In this document: one piece after another, positions 16,113 through 24,422 of the stretch
Layout of the letters: the number at the start of each line of letters is the position of its first letter
How positions within the stretch are numbered: position 1 is the stretch's first letter
Source: Sulfurimonas sp.
GTDB lineage: Bacteria; Campylobacterota; Campylobacteria; Campylobacterales; Sulfurimonadaceae
DNA: 61,528 bases
Direction: 5' to 3'
Assembly: GCF_028694895.1 (NCBI RefSeq)
Contig: NZ_JAQVKA010000003.1
Coordinates: 1 to 61,528 of the forward strand
Program-made: the position numbers and the translations under genes
Notes under the pieces: generated by a model
Database searches by the model: none
What the model was told of the DNA's origin: nothing
Seen by the model: only the letters and a program-made list of their open reading frames with translations

Positions 16113-18678
16113 TTGGCTTTGAGAAGAAATATCCTTGTGAGGAGTCTACTCCTAACTCTTTAACTATTTTAAAAATCTCTTCGCTCTCAACAAACTCGGC
16201 AACAATCTTCATTCCTAGTTTATGCGAAAAATCAACGATAGTTGAGACTATAAGGCGAGCATTTCTATCTTTATCTATGTTTTTGATGAGTGAGCCATCT
16301 ATCTTTAAGTACTCAGGTCTTAATTTTATAAGATATCCAAAGTTGCTATAACCAGTTCCAAAGTCATCAATTGCTATTTTACAGTTAAACCTCTTTACAC
16401 TCTTTATAAACTTTAATACCCCTTCAAAGTTATTTATATACTCAGACTCGACAATCTCAAAAATCACTCTATTACCAATTTTATATTTATCAAGCATCAT
16501 AAGGATGTAATTAGAGACTTCTTCATCTAACATATCATTGATTGATAAGTTTATAGAAACTTCTGTCTCTTTATCTTTAAACATCTCAAAAGCCTGCAGA
16601 ACCACGGCTTTTGTAATGCCAAAATATTGCTTTGATTGCTTTGCAATATCTAAGAAAAACGCAGGAGGTAAAATCTCATCACCATCTCTCATCCTAACTA
16701 AACACTCATACTTTTCATATGCTAAGTCTGTGTTGTTGACTATAGGTTGATAGTAAGTGATGATGTTGTTGTTATTTAGTGCGTCTGCTATTTTTTTTGT
16801 AACTATCATGTTGTTTTTATACTGCTCATTTAGTGAGAGGGAGTCATTATAGACTAAAAGGTCGATGCCACTTTTCTTGGCAGTTTTTAGCGCCATATTT
16901 GCACCTAAAAGTATATGATCGTCATCTTCAAAAGAGATACCACAGCTACACGAGAGAAGAATCTCCTCATTTTGCATAGTAAATCTCTCTTTTACTAAAA
17001 GAAGAATCTCTTTTGTCTTTTTAATGAAGAGCTCTCTATCATACTGAATTCCAACTACCACAAACTCATCGCCTTGAAGCCTGAAGAACTTTAGTTTTTT
17101 ATCTTTTGAGATGAAATTATAGATTTTATTTGCCATTTCGATGATGACTAGATTTCCAAACTCGTGTCCATAGAAGTCATTAAGCTGTCTAAAATCATCA
17201 AGGTTAAATACCGATAAAGAGATGTTTTTGAGTTCTTTTATATCGTTTGAGAGTTTGACTCGGTTATTGTAACCAGTCAGGGCATCGATAATAAGAGCAT
17301 TTTTTATCTCTGTAATATCAGTGCGGATTGCAATGTACTCTACAACCTCTGAGTCTTTATCAAGAATAGGATTTATGATAGCTTTTATCCAATAAGATGA
17401 GCCATCTTTTTTAAGATTTAGTATTTCACCTTGCCACGGTTTTTTTAAATCTCTTAAAGTATGCCACATCTCTTTAAAAATCTTTTTTTGCATCTCAGGG
17501 TGTCTTAATATGTTGTGATACTTTCCAACTAGCTCATCTCTTGAAAAACCACTGATTTTACAAAACTCATCATTTACATAAGTGATAATTCCTTTTGCAT
17601 CTGTTTTAGAGACTATAAAACTTCTATCAACTGTTGCTCTGTACTGCTCTAAAAGTGAGATTGAATCATCATAGTTTTTCTCTAAAGAGTCAGTTGAAGA
17701 GAGAATTTTTCTAACAATAAGTACGCTTATAAATACAAGGGTAATGATAGTAAAGAGTAAAAACAGCGAAACAAGAAGAATCTTATAAAAAATGAGATTC
17801 TTCTTGTTATCTATAAGGCTGAGTACACGCGCAAAAAGATCATGCTCTACAGCTCTTAATGCGTTTATGGATATTGTCGATTGTTCAAACCAATACGATG
17901 ACTCTACTAAAGAGAGGTCTGTATTATGTCTATGCTCTAGTATCGAGTTTATAATACTCATAGTTTTCTCAACAGCTTCTCCCTTAAAGTGATTTTCATA
18001 TATAGCAATCAAATCATCAGTAGCGATTGCTTTAAAATTTGCACACTCAAGATTGTAAATTTCTAAAAATTTTACTAACGACATTAAAGAGTTCTCAGAT
18101 AATTTTTTATTTGAATAAACCTCCATCAAAGTTGCTCTTATTTGTCCTAGCGCTTCTTTTGCAGAAGAGAGGTAGCTTTGAGCTTGGAGATGGTTTCTGT
18201 TCTCTTTGTCATTCATCATAGAAGGAATTTTTTTAATAAAGAGCAAAAGTGATTCTGTTTTTTTCGTGTAGTACTGTTTTGCATCATGTATTAAAAGTGT
18301 AAGAAGCTTGGAGTTGTCTCTGTTTTTAATCTCTTGTAGAGTATTTAGTATCTCAGCGCTATCGCACAAGTCACACTTAGATAGGATATTGTATGCGTCT
18401 AAAACTGCTTTATCAGTAAATGTTTTTATATCTTGAAGATTTATGTCTCTCTCATCTGTTTTGTTATGTGCAATCATTCCTGCGGTAATACCGCGCTCTA
18501 TTTGCATATAGTGAATCACTTTTGAAATTGCTTCAGCTTCAAGGATATATTGTTTTGTAAGATTTAAGTTTTGTCTATCTTTGATAATGTCTGAGAGAAG
18601 CATAAACGAGAGAATAGCTATAAAAAGAGTAGGAAGGATTGAAAGAAAAAGTAATTTAGACTTCAACTTTAACTTCAT
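16099..18678 (-). CDS. Membrane-bound NIT-PAS-GGDEF-EAL c-di-GMP enzyme
   Basis: An 859-residue protein. Order: membrane helix (about 8-30), periplasmic NIT-type sensor (about 45-290, with MQIERGITAGM and SAKEALGQIRA), membrane helix (about 300-325), PAS (about 350-455), GGDEF (about 465-610) and EAL (about 620-859). The GGDEF signature reads LQGDEF and no RxxD inhibitory site precedes it, so cyclase activity is doubtful. The EAL domain keeps the metal and catalytic residues seen in active phosphodiesterases: YECLVRM, INLSIND, EIVESE, IDDFGTGYSN, LKIDGSLI and AEFVESEE. It is therefore most likely a c-di-GMP phosphodiesterase controlled by a periplasmic signal. It lies downstream of cheB-cheR, and its sensor is homologous to that of the chemoreceptor at 22324-24282. 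Confidence 0.9.
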   Translation of the reverse strand: MKLKLKSKLLFLSILPTLFIAILSFMLLSDIIKDRQNLNLTKQYILEAEAISKVIHYMQIERGITAGMIAHNKTDERDINLQDIKTFTDKAVLDAYNILSKCDLCDSAEILNTLQEIKNRDNSKLLTLLIHDAKQYYTKKTESLLLFIKKIPSMMNDKENRNHLQAQSYLSSAKEALGQIRATLMEVYSNKKLSENSLMSLVKFLEIYNLECANFKAIATDDLIAIYENHFKGEAVEKTMSIINSILEHRHNTDLSLVESSYWFEQSTISINALRAVEHDLFARVLSLIDNKKNLIFYKILLVSLFLLFTIITLVFISVLIVRKILSSTDSLEKNYDDSISLLEQYRATVDRSFIVSKTDAKGIITYVNDEFCKISGFSRDELVGKYHNILRHPEMQKKIFKEMWHTLRDLKKPWQGEILNLKKDGSSYWIKAIINPILDKDSEVVEYIAIRTDITEIKNALIIDALTGYNNRVKLSNDIKELKNISLSVFNLDDFRQLNDFYGHEFGNLVIIEMANKIYNFISKDKKLKFFRLQGDEFVVVGIQYDRELFIKKTKEILLLVKERFTMQNEEILLSCSCGISFEDDDHILLGANMALKTAKKSGIDLLVYNDSLSLNEQYKNNMIVTKKIADALNNNNIITYYQPIVNNTDLAYEKYECLVRMRDGDEILPPAFFLDIAKQSKQYFGITKAVVLQAFEMFKDKETEVSINLSINDMLDEEVSNYILMMLDKYKIGNRVIFEIVESEYINNFEGVLKFIKSVKRFNCKIAIDDFGTGYSNFGYLIKLRPEYLKIDGSLIKNIDKDRNARLIVSTIVDFSHKLGMKIVAEFVESEEIFKIVKELGVDSSQGYFFSKPKESL

Positions 18679-18757
18679 TTAAGTACCCTTTTTCTTTTTT
18701 GTGATTGTATCAAATTTTGACTTAGGACAAATTATAAAAAGTCATAATCAAGGTAAG

Positions 18758-19537
18758 TTAAAACAAATCTGCATGCCCAAAAAATATCTCTTGATTTTTG
18801 TTTTTTCTAAGGCTTTGTAAAATCTCTTTTGCCTTTAGTTTTGTCTCTTTATCAAAGTAAATAAGCATGTTTCTACAAAAGATATAATCAAAACTTCCGA
18901 TGTTCTTAAATGAAGGCTCAAAAATATTTTGCACTCTAAATTCGACTCTCGACTTAACGCTATCATTTAGAATAAATAGAGCATTTTCCTCTTTAAAATA
19001 TTTGCTAAGTTGCTCTTTTGAGAGATTTCTTACGTTTCTCTCTTTGTAAACTCCATCTTTTGCTCTGCTTATCGCATCTTGGTTTATATCAATGCCAAAT
19101 ATTTTAAAACTTTCAGCTCTCACGCCAGCTTCTAAAAGGGCTATAGCTATACTGTAAGGCTCCTCTCCAGTTGCAGATGGAGCGCACAAGATTTCTACTT
19201 TTTGGCCACCCTTTTTAACAATATCAACAAGCTGTGCTATCTGCTTGAACTCTCTATAAAAAAATGTCTCATTTGTTGTGAGAGCGTCGATTAATGCCTG
19301 CTTTAAGACGCTATCTTGCTTTAAAGATTTTAGTAGCTCGCCAAATGAGCAAATCTCTCTATGTTTGCAAAATGTTGTTACTTTGTTTTTTAAGATAGAT
19401 GTCTGTTTGTCAAACGTAACGCCTGTTTCACCTTTAAAAAAATTGGCAATCTTTAAAACATCATCATAATTTTGAGTGAGTGGTTTTGTCTGTTCGACCT
19501 CGGTAGAAGAACTTTTTTTAAAAAAATTAAAAAACAT
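18758..19537 (-). CDS. cheR: Chemotaxis protein methyltransferase CheR
   Basis: A 259-residue S-adenosylmethionine-dependent methyltransferase that methylates glutamates on chemoreceptors. An N-terminal helical domain (about 25-100, with TTNETFFYREF) is followed by the SAM domain with the ATGEEPYSIAIAL signature, a FGIDINQDAIS strand and FDYIFCRNMLIYF. Length is close to standard CheR, with no TPR extension. Its ATG overlaps the stop of cheB by one base, so the two adaptation enzymes are translationally coupled. Confidence 0.93.
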   Translation of the reverse strand: MFFNFFKKSSSTEVEQTKPLTQNYDDVLKIANFFKGETGVTFDKQTSILKNKVTTFCKHREICSFGELLKSLKQDSVLKQALIDALTTNETFFYREFKQIAQLVDIVKKGGQKVEILCAPSATGEEPYSIAIALLEAGVRAESFKIFGIDINQDAISRAKDGVYKERNVRNLSKEQLSKYFKEENALFILNDSVKSRVEFRVQNIFEPSFKNIGSFDYIFCRNMLIYFDKETKLKAKEILQSLRKNKNQEIFFGHADLF

Positions 19538-20118
19538 TAGTTACAAAACTCCATAATTTTATTTTTTATACCATTAGTATCATAGACTTCAATTGACTCT
19601 ATTAATGCTCTTGCTCGAAGCGGCATACCATCTACAATGGCGCTCTCTTGGCTTTGAGTAATGGCTCTTGCCCCCATCAAAGAGAGCTCTTTTCCTCCGC
19701 TAACTCCATCATCGCCGATTCCCGTTAGGATAACTACTAATGTTTTATAACTCTTTACAAAAGGTGCAAAAGAGCTAAAGAGTGTGTTTATATCAGGGTT
19801 ATATTTATATCCATTTGAGCATGCAAGATGAAACTCTAAACCCATGTTTGTGGCGTGTATGGTAGAGAATCCTTGAGAAACATATATCTCACCTGCTTCT
19901 ATTTTAAGAGACTCCTTTACTATTTGTATGGAGTTATTACTATGCTCATCTAGCCTTTTTGCAAAACTTACAACAAAATCAGGAGCCATGTGTTGAGCGA
20001 TAATAATTGCTGTACGCTCAAGTTTTGGAAGTGCCTTTATAATGCTCTCTATCTGGCTTGGTCCTCCAGTGGAAGCGCCTATGAAGAGAACTTTATCAAG
20101 TTTGTAGCTATTTGGCAC
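19537..20118 (-). CDS. cheB: Chemotaxis methylesterase CheB, catalytic domain only
   Basis: A 193-residue protein that is only the C-terminal methylesterase domain of CheB. The catalytic triad is visible: Ser16 in GASTGGP, His43 in AQHM and Asp137 in TGIGDDGVSG. The usual N-terminal receiver domain is absent, as known for Campylobacter CheB, so activity cannot be controlled by CheA phosphorylation in the E. coli manner. It removes methyl groups from, or deamidates, chemoreceptors. It is the first gene of the cheB-cheR-GGDEF/EAL unit. Confidence 0.93.
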   Translation of the reverse strand: MPNSYKLDKVLFIGASTGGPSQIESIIKALPKLERTAIIIAQHMAPDFVVSFAKRLDEHSNNSIQIVKESLKIEAGEIYVSQGFSTIHATNMGLEFHLACSNGYKYNPDINTLFSSFAPFVKSYKTLVVILTGIGDDGVSGGKELSLMGARAITQSQESAIVDGMPLRARALIESIEVYDTNGIKNKIMEFCN

Positions 20119-20161
20119 ATAAATTCCTAAGAGATATATTTTACAAATCTTTATTTGGGCT

Positions 20162-20167
20162 ATTTTA
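20162..20167 (-). promoter_or_regulatory. Candidate -10 box for the cheB operon
   Basis: On the minus strand TAAAAT followed by AGCCC, 43 bases before the cheB ATG. Confidence 0.45.
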
Positions 20168-20223
20168 TCATATGTAGTGTAGTAATTTAACCATTTTATG
20201 AGATATCGTTTTTATAAAAACGC

Positions 20224-20229
20224 TACAAT
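20224..20229 (+). promoter_or_regulatory. Candidate -10 box for luxS
   Basis: TACAAT followed by AAGCC, 25 bases before the luxS ATG at 20255. This supports the short luxS start. Confidence 0.45.
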
Positions 20230-20254
20230 AAGCCAAAAATACAAGGAGATTTAT

Positions 20255-20758
20255 ATGCCACTATTAGATAGTTTTAAAGTTGACCATACAATTATGCCAG
20301 CCCCAGCAGTTCGTCGTGCTAAAGGAATGAAGACACCAAGCGGTGATGATATTACAGTATTTGATTTGAGATTTGTTCAGCCAAACAAGGAAGTTTTATC
20401 TCAAGAAGGAATCCACACATTAGAGCACCTTTTTGCTGGTTTTATGAGAGACCATTTAAACTCTAAAGATGTTGAGATAATCGATATCTCACCTATGGGA
20501 TGCCGTACAGGCTTTTATATGAGCCTCATTGGCACTCCAGATGAGAAGAGGGTTGCAGATGCATGGAGCGCTTCAATGAAGGATGTTTTGGGCGTAAAAG
20601 AGCAAAAAGATATTCCAGAGTTAAATATTTATCAGTGTGGAACTTATAAGATGCACTCACTAGAGGATGCAAAAGAGATAGCTTCAAAAGTACTAGAGAG
20701 ACATATCGGTGTTATGGATAATGACGCGCTAACTCTTGATGAATCCATGATAGGGTAA
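20255..20758 (+). CDS. luxS: S-ribosylhomocysteine lyase
   Basis: A 167-residue metalloenzyme that cleaves S-ribosylhomocysteine to homocysteine and DPD, the precursor of autoinducer-2, in the activated methyl cycle. Metal ligands His54 and His58 (HTLEH, with base Glu57) and Cys128 (YQCGT) are present, as is the catalytic Cys83 (MGCRTGFY). The start is placed at 20255 (MPLLDSF), which follows AAGGAGA and gives the normal family length. The frame is open back to 20198, but the promoter lies within that extension. It is the first of four closely spaced genes. Confidence 0.95.
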   Translation: MPLLDSFKVDHTIMPAPAVRRAKGMKTPSGDDITVFDLRFVQPNKEVLSQEGIHTLEHLFAGFMRDHLNSKDVEIIDISPMGCRTGFYMSLIGTPDEKRVADAWSASMKDVLGVKEQKDIPELNIYQCGTYKMHSLEDAKEIASKVLERHIGVMDNDALTLDESMIG

Positions 20759-20761
20759 AAA

Positions 20762-21064
20762 ATGTATATTTTAATCCCGATGGATAGCGATGATATAGAA
20801 GAGTCCAAAATAGTTGCAATAAATGATGTTGTGGTGTGGACTCAACTCTTTGTAGAAGAGGGCAAAGTAAAAGAGGTTGCTCATAACGTTGATAAAGATA
20901 GCTTTCTTAATCTAAGTGAAGTTGCAGTTGTAAAAAATGATAACGAGTATGTTTGGCCATTTATGGAGCAAAATATGATGGTTTTAGTAGCACATACACA
21001 GCGTAGTGTTGATGATATAGTTGAAGCTTATCTCTTTAAAGAGCTAAATGAGTTAGCGTACTAA
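20762..21064 (+). CDS. Hypothetical protein downstream of luxS (NifX-like pattern)
   Basis: A 100-residue acidic soluble protein, starting 3 bases after luxS. The pattern MYILIPMDSDDIEESKIV, LFVEEGKVKEVAHN and a late VAHTQRSVDDIVEAYLFKEL loosely resembles the dinitrogenase iron-molybdenum cofactor-binding fold (NifX/NafY-like), but the usual cofactor residues are not evident, so this is only a hint. Function unknown. Spacing indicates cotranscription with luxS and the next two genes. Confidence 0.7.
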   Translation: MYILIPMDSDDIEESKIVAINDVVVWTQLFVEEGKVKEVAHNVDKDSFLNLSEVAVVKNDNEYVWPFMEQNMMVLVAHTQRSVDDIVEAYLFKELNELAY

Positions 21065-21066
21065 AA

Positions 21067-21555
21067 ATGCTAGATTTAGAGCTCTTTAGAGATATTTTTA
21101 AACCTCTTCCAGGGAATCATTATCTTGAAGTTACAACAAAAACAGACGAGATAACTAAACTCTTTAGCGATATGATGCAAAGTGTTGGCGGAGAGTTTAA
21201 CTTGGCTCTTTATGCAGAGAATGAGCAAAGCCTTGAGGGCATAACCGCAAAGGCGCAGTTTATAAATGACTTTAAAACTCCATTTAGAGCGCTTCCAAGA
21301 GACCACGATGCAGTACTACTAAAAGATATATTCCATCTTCATCAAAATAAAAATATGATTTTAAAATTATCATACCTCACCCTTGCAAACACCGCAAATA
21401 TAATCATCATGGAAAAAAAAGGTATCTTGGATATAGATGAGGTCATGAAGCAACTAGAAGAGTTTGAGTTTAGAACACCAAACATGATAGAAGTAGTTGA
21501 AGGATACGACCTCTTTATAGCCAAAAAGATGCATATGTGGGGAAATGGATTATGA
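21067..21555 (+). CDS. Hypothetical protein, luxS operon third gene
   Basis: A 162-residue soluble protein I do not recognise. It has an alternating strand/helix pattern, with LPRDHDAVLLKDIFHLH in the middle and a NTANIIIMEKKGILD strand, then a helix-rich end with FRTPNMIEV. The layout suggests a small Rossmann-like or methyltransferase-like fold without a clear cofactor loop. It starts 2 bases after the preceding stop and overlaps the next gene by 11 bases, so it is probably coupled to the MnmC-like methyltransferase gene. Confidence 0.7.
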   Translation: MLDLELFRDIFKPLPGNHYLEVTTKTDEITKLFSDMMQSVGGEFNLALYAENEQSLEGITAKAQFINDFKTPFRALPRDHDAVLLKDIFHLHQNKNMILKLSYLTLANTANIIIMEKKGILDIDEVMKQLEEFEFRTPNMIEVVEGYDLFIAKKMHMWGNGL

Positions 21556-22321
21556 GATGCAAATGTTTAACGACGCTCTTCATTTGATGGTTCAAAGCTC
21601 TGATGGGAGTTATACTGCCTACTCTAAGGAGTATGAGGAGCATTATCACTCTACAAAAGATGGTGCGCTTTATGAATCTCTTATTAAGCACGTTATCCCA
21701 GCTTTTAAACTAAAAGAGGATTTAAAAGAGATAGTTATCTTGGATATCTGTTTTGGTTTAGGATTTAACACACTCGCCGCTATTTGGCATCATAGACAAA
21801 ACAAATTAACTTCAAAACTACGTATATATTCACCTGAGCTTGATAGCTCTTTAGTTAAATCCCTTGTAAATTTTAGTTATCCTCAAGAGTTTGAGCCACT
21901 TCAAGGGATAATAAAAGAGCTATCACAAAATGGAATTTATGAGGATGAAACCCTATATATAGAGCTATTTTTAGGCGATGCGAGAGAATATATAAAAAAG
22001 TTTAATTTGCAAACATTTGATGTAGTTTTTCAAGATGCTTTCTCGCCAACAACAAATCCAATGTTATGGACAAAAGAGTACTTTATGGATATAAAAAATA
22101 TCATAAAAGATGATGGTATCCTTAGTACATACTCAATAGCGCTGCCTATTAGAGTGGCTCTTTTTGAGAGTGGTTTTAAAGTTTTTTTAAATTCTGGAGA
22201 GGGCTTTAGAGATGCAACTGTAGCATCTCCATCGCACATAGATATTTTTGACGCAGTAGATGTAGAACATAAGATGAAGTGCAATCCGCAAGTGACTTCA
22301 CTTAGGGATTGTGCTCTTTAG
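21545..22321 (+). CDS. MnmC-like tRNA 5-aminomethyl-2-thiouridine methyltransferase
   Basis: A 258-residue protein matching the methyltransferase half of MnmC (DUF752). The SAM loop appears as VILDICFGLGFNTLAA near 61-76, the family signature as VVFQDAFSPTTNPMLWTKEYF, and a late YSIALPIRVALFESGF strand-helix follows. In E. coli this domain completes mnm5s2U at the tRNA wobble position. The FAD oxidase half of MnmC is absent, like the stand-alone MnmD/MnmM-type enzymes. It overlaps the upstream gene and faces the chemoreceptor gene with a 2-bp gap. Confidence 0.8.
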   Translation: MDYEMQMFNDALHLMVQSSDGSYTAYSKEYEEHYHSTKDGALYESLIKHVIPAFKLKEDLKEIVILDICFGLGFNTLAAIWHHRQNKLTSKLRIYSPELDSSLVKSLVNFSYPQEFEPLQGIIKELSQNGIYEDETLYIELFLGDAREYIKKFNLQTFDVVFQDAFSPTTNPMLWTKEYFMDIKNIIKDDGILSTYSIALPIRVALFESGFKVFLNSGEGFRDATVASPSHIDIFDAVDVEHKMKCNPQVTSLRDCAL

Positions 22322-22323
22322 GC

Positions 22324-24282
22324 TTAAGTTCTAAAAGTCTCTAGTTTAGTATGGAGTTCATTAGTCATAGAGTTTAGATGCTCAGCTGCTGCTGCAATCT
22401 CTTCAACATTTCTTGCATTTCTTGCAGATATCTCATTTATCTGAGTAACTTGAGAGACGATATGCTCAACATTTTTACCAGTTGTCTCAAAGTCACCTAC
22501 TGTTTTATCACTTGCTTTTACAGCATTTGCGACTATAGCAACACTGTCATTTATCTTATCCTCAACTGCAGAAGCACTCTGCGCTAGAGCTTGAACTTCT
22601 TCTGAGTTTGAGCTCATCTGCTCGCTTACATCAACAATTGACTGAACGATAACATTTATAGTTGCATTTATCTCAGTAAGACTTCTTTGCGTTCTTTCTG
22701 CTAGTTTACGTACTTCATCAGCAACAACTGCAAATCCACGTCCGTGCTCTCCTGCGCGGGCTGCTTCAATAGCTGCATTTAGAGCAAGCAGATTTGTCTG
22801 ATCGGCAATATCTGAGATGATTTCAAGAACATTTTTAACTTCATTTGCTTCACTTGAGAGAGTTCGCATTCTGTTAGAGAGCTCTACTTCTAGCTCTGCA
22901 CTATCTTGAACTTTTAGGCTAAGAGAAACAATCTCTTTCCTAGCCATATCAAGGTTTTCATTTGCCATTAGTATCTCTTTTTTACTCTCTTGTGCATCAT
23001 TAATTGCTTGATTTATTTCATCTTGAATACTTTGTGCTTTTTTAGTTGCCTCATCTATGATGAATACAGATTTCTCAACACTCTCTCCAACGCCCATAGC
23101 TGTAGTTGAGAGCTCATGTGAGATAGAAGCATTTTCGCTTGCACTTTGTTTTGAAGTCTCTATTAACTCTTTTAGAGAATCCATTAAATCGTTAAAACCT
23201 CTTGCCATCTCTGCTAACTCTTTTGGAGCATTTTCATCTGCTTTTAGGGTTAGATTTTTAGTATTACTTATGTTTAAAAGTGTCTTTTCAAAGGTTTCTA
23301 AAGGGTTTGAAATAGTTGTTTTTGTGAGGTAGAGTATAAATGCAGTAAATACAATTATACCCACTACTACAAGGAGGATAATATTTATAATTGCAGAAGT
23401 TGCATCAGATAGCTTTTTATCAATAGAATCATGAGTTGTTCTATATAATTCAAGTTCAACATCTCTAAGTAGGTTAATTGAAGTAGTTACTGCACTAAAC
23501 CAAACAGATGAGTCTACGCCAAAATTTCCACCCATACCTTTGACTTTTGCTATATCTATCATTGACATAGTTTTATCTACTACATCACCACTAAAAGTGG
23601 CTTTGTAAAATTTTTTTAGCTCAGATGATGTTAGAGTATTAAACTTATGAATATTTACAGCATAAGTATTAATACGACCCAAAAAGGCAAAATAATCTTT
23701 CTCTACAAAAAAATCTTTACTAAAAGCTATATTTAAATTAGCTCTTATCTGTCCTAGAGACTCTTTTGCTGAAGCCATATGTGTATATGCTTGGATGGTA
23801 TTTCTAATCTCTTTATCTTCTATAAGTGATGGAGCATTTGTTGTCGCATCTATTAGGGCTGTGATTATAGATGTAAAATATGCTCCAACCTCAGGCGCAC
23901 CTATACTTAAAGAGTCAATAGAGCCTCTTTGTTTAACTAATTCACTAAAAGAGTCTAAAGCAGAGCTATTACCTTTTGTTTTTGTATAAACAGTTTTAGC
24001 TTCAGAGATTGCACTATCTACATCTCCTCTGGCCTTAGAAATAGCACTAGCGTCGCTTTTATCTCTTGAGGCTGCAAAACCTACACTAAGGCCTCTTTCT
24101 ATTTGCAAGTAGTGAACGGCCTTTGCTAAAGACTCAGTCTCTAATACACGACTCTTTGTTATCTCAAGAGTGCTCTCTTCATCAACTTTTTGCTCTATTA
24201 TTACTATCGATAGTAACAAAATTGCTATGACTGGGAGCATTGTTAATAGCAACAATTTGGTTTTAATACTAGACTTTTTCAT
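22324..24282 (-). CDS. Methyl-accepting chemotaxis protein with NIT-type sensor
   Basis: A 652-residue chemoreceptor. Membrane helix (about 10-28), periplasmic NIT-type domain (about 40-290, with [11 protein letters not shown] and [11 protein letters not shown]), membrane helix (about 298-322), HAMP (about 325-375) and a cytoplasmic signalling domain with the conserved tip [32 protein letters not shown], split here as [18 protein letters not shown] and [16 protein letters not shown]. No C-terminal NWETF-type tether for CheR is present. The start is placed at ATG 24282, since AGGAG lies 11 bases before it; the GTG at 24294 directly abuts that site and is unlikely. NIT domains were described as nitrate/nitrite sensors; the ligand here is not proven. 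Confidence 0.92.
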   Translation of the reverse strand: MKKSSIKTKLLLLTMLPVIAILLLSIVIIEQKVDEESTLEITKSRVLETESLAKAVHYLQIERGLSVGFAASRDKSDASAISKARGDVDSAISEAKTVYTKTKGNSSALDSFSELVKQRGSIDSLSIGAPEVGAYFTSIITALIDATTNAPSLIEDKEIRNTIQAYTHMASAKESLGQIRANLNIAFSKDFFVEKDYFAFLGRINTYAVNIHKFNTLTSSELKKFYKATFSGDVVDKTMSMIDIAKVKGMGGNFGVDSSVWFSAVTTSINLLRDVELELYRTTHDSIDKKLSDATSAIINIILLVVVGIIVFTAFILYLTKTTISNPLETFEKTLLNISNTKNLTLKADENAPKELAEMARGFNDLMDSLKELIETSKQSASENASISHELSTTAMGVGESVEKSVFIIDEATKKAQSIQDEINQAINDAQESKKEILMANENLDMARKEIVSLSLKVQDSAELEVELSNRMRTLSSEANEVKNVLEIISDIADQTNLLALNAAIEAARAGEHGRGFAVVADEVRKLAERTQRSLTEINATINVIVQSIVDVSEQMSSNSEEVQALAQSASAVEDKINDSVAIVANAVKASDKTVGDFETTGKNVEHIVSQVTQINEISARNARNVEEIAAAAEHLNSMTNELHTKLETFRT

Positions 24283-24345
24283 TAATTTACTCACTCCTGA
24301 ATTTTTAATTTTTAATTCTATCTTATTTTTTTAAGAATTGTCTCT

Positions 24346-24381
24346 AAATAGTGAAAATAATGTCAGAAATTGCCACTATTT
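24346..24381. promoter_or_regulatory. Inverted repeat upstream of the chemoreceptor gene
   Basis: AAATAGTG (24346-24353) and CACTATTT (24374-24381) are perfect inverted 8-mers separated by 20 bases in the 140-base gap before the chemoreceptor. It could be an operator or the end signal of recQ. I see no sigma-54 or sigma-28 consensus there. Confidence 0.3.
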
Positions 24382-24422
24382 TTATAATATGAGGTAATTG
24401 AAGTATAAATTTTAGTTATTTG

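Noticed and set aside
20198-20254. N-terminal extension of luxS
   Set aside because: The promoter and ribosome site lie within it, and the family begins at MPLLDSF.
24295-24422. Sigma-54 or sigma-28 promoter before the chemoreceptor
   Set aside because: TGGCA occurs on the minus strand but no GC at the right -12 distance, and no CGAT-type sigma-28 box was found.
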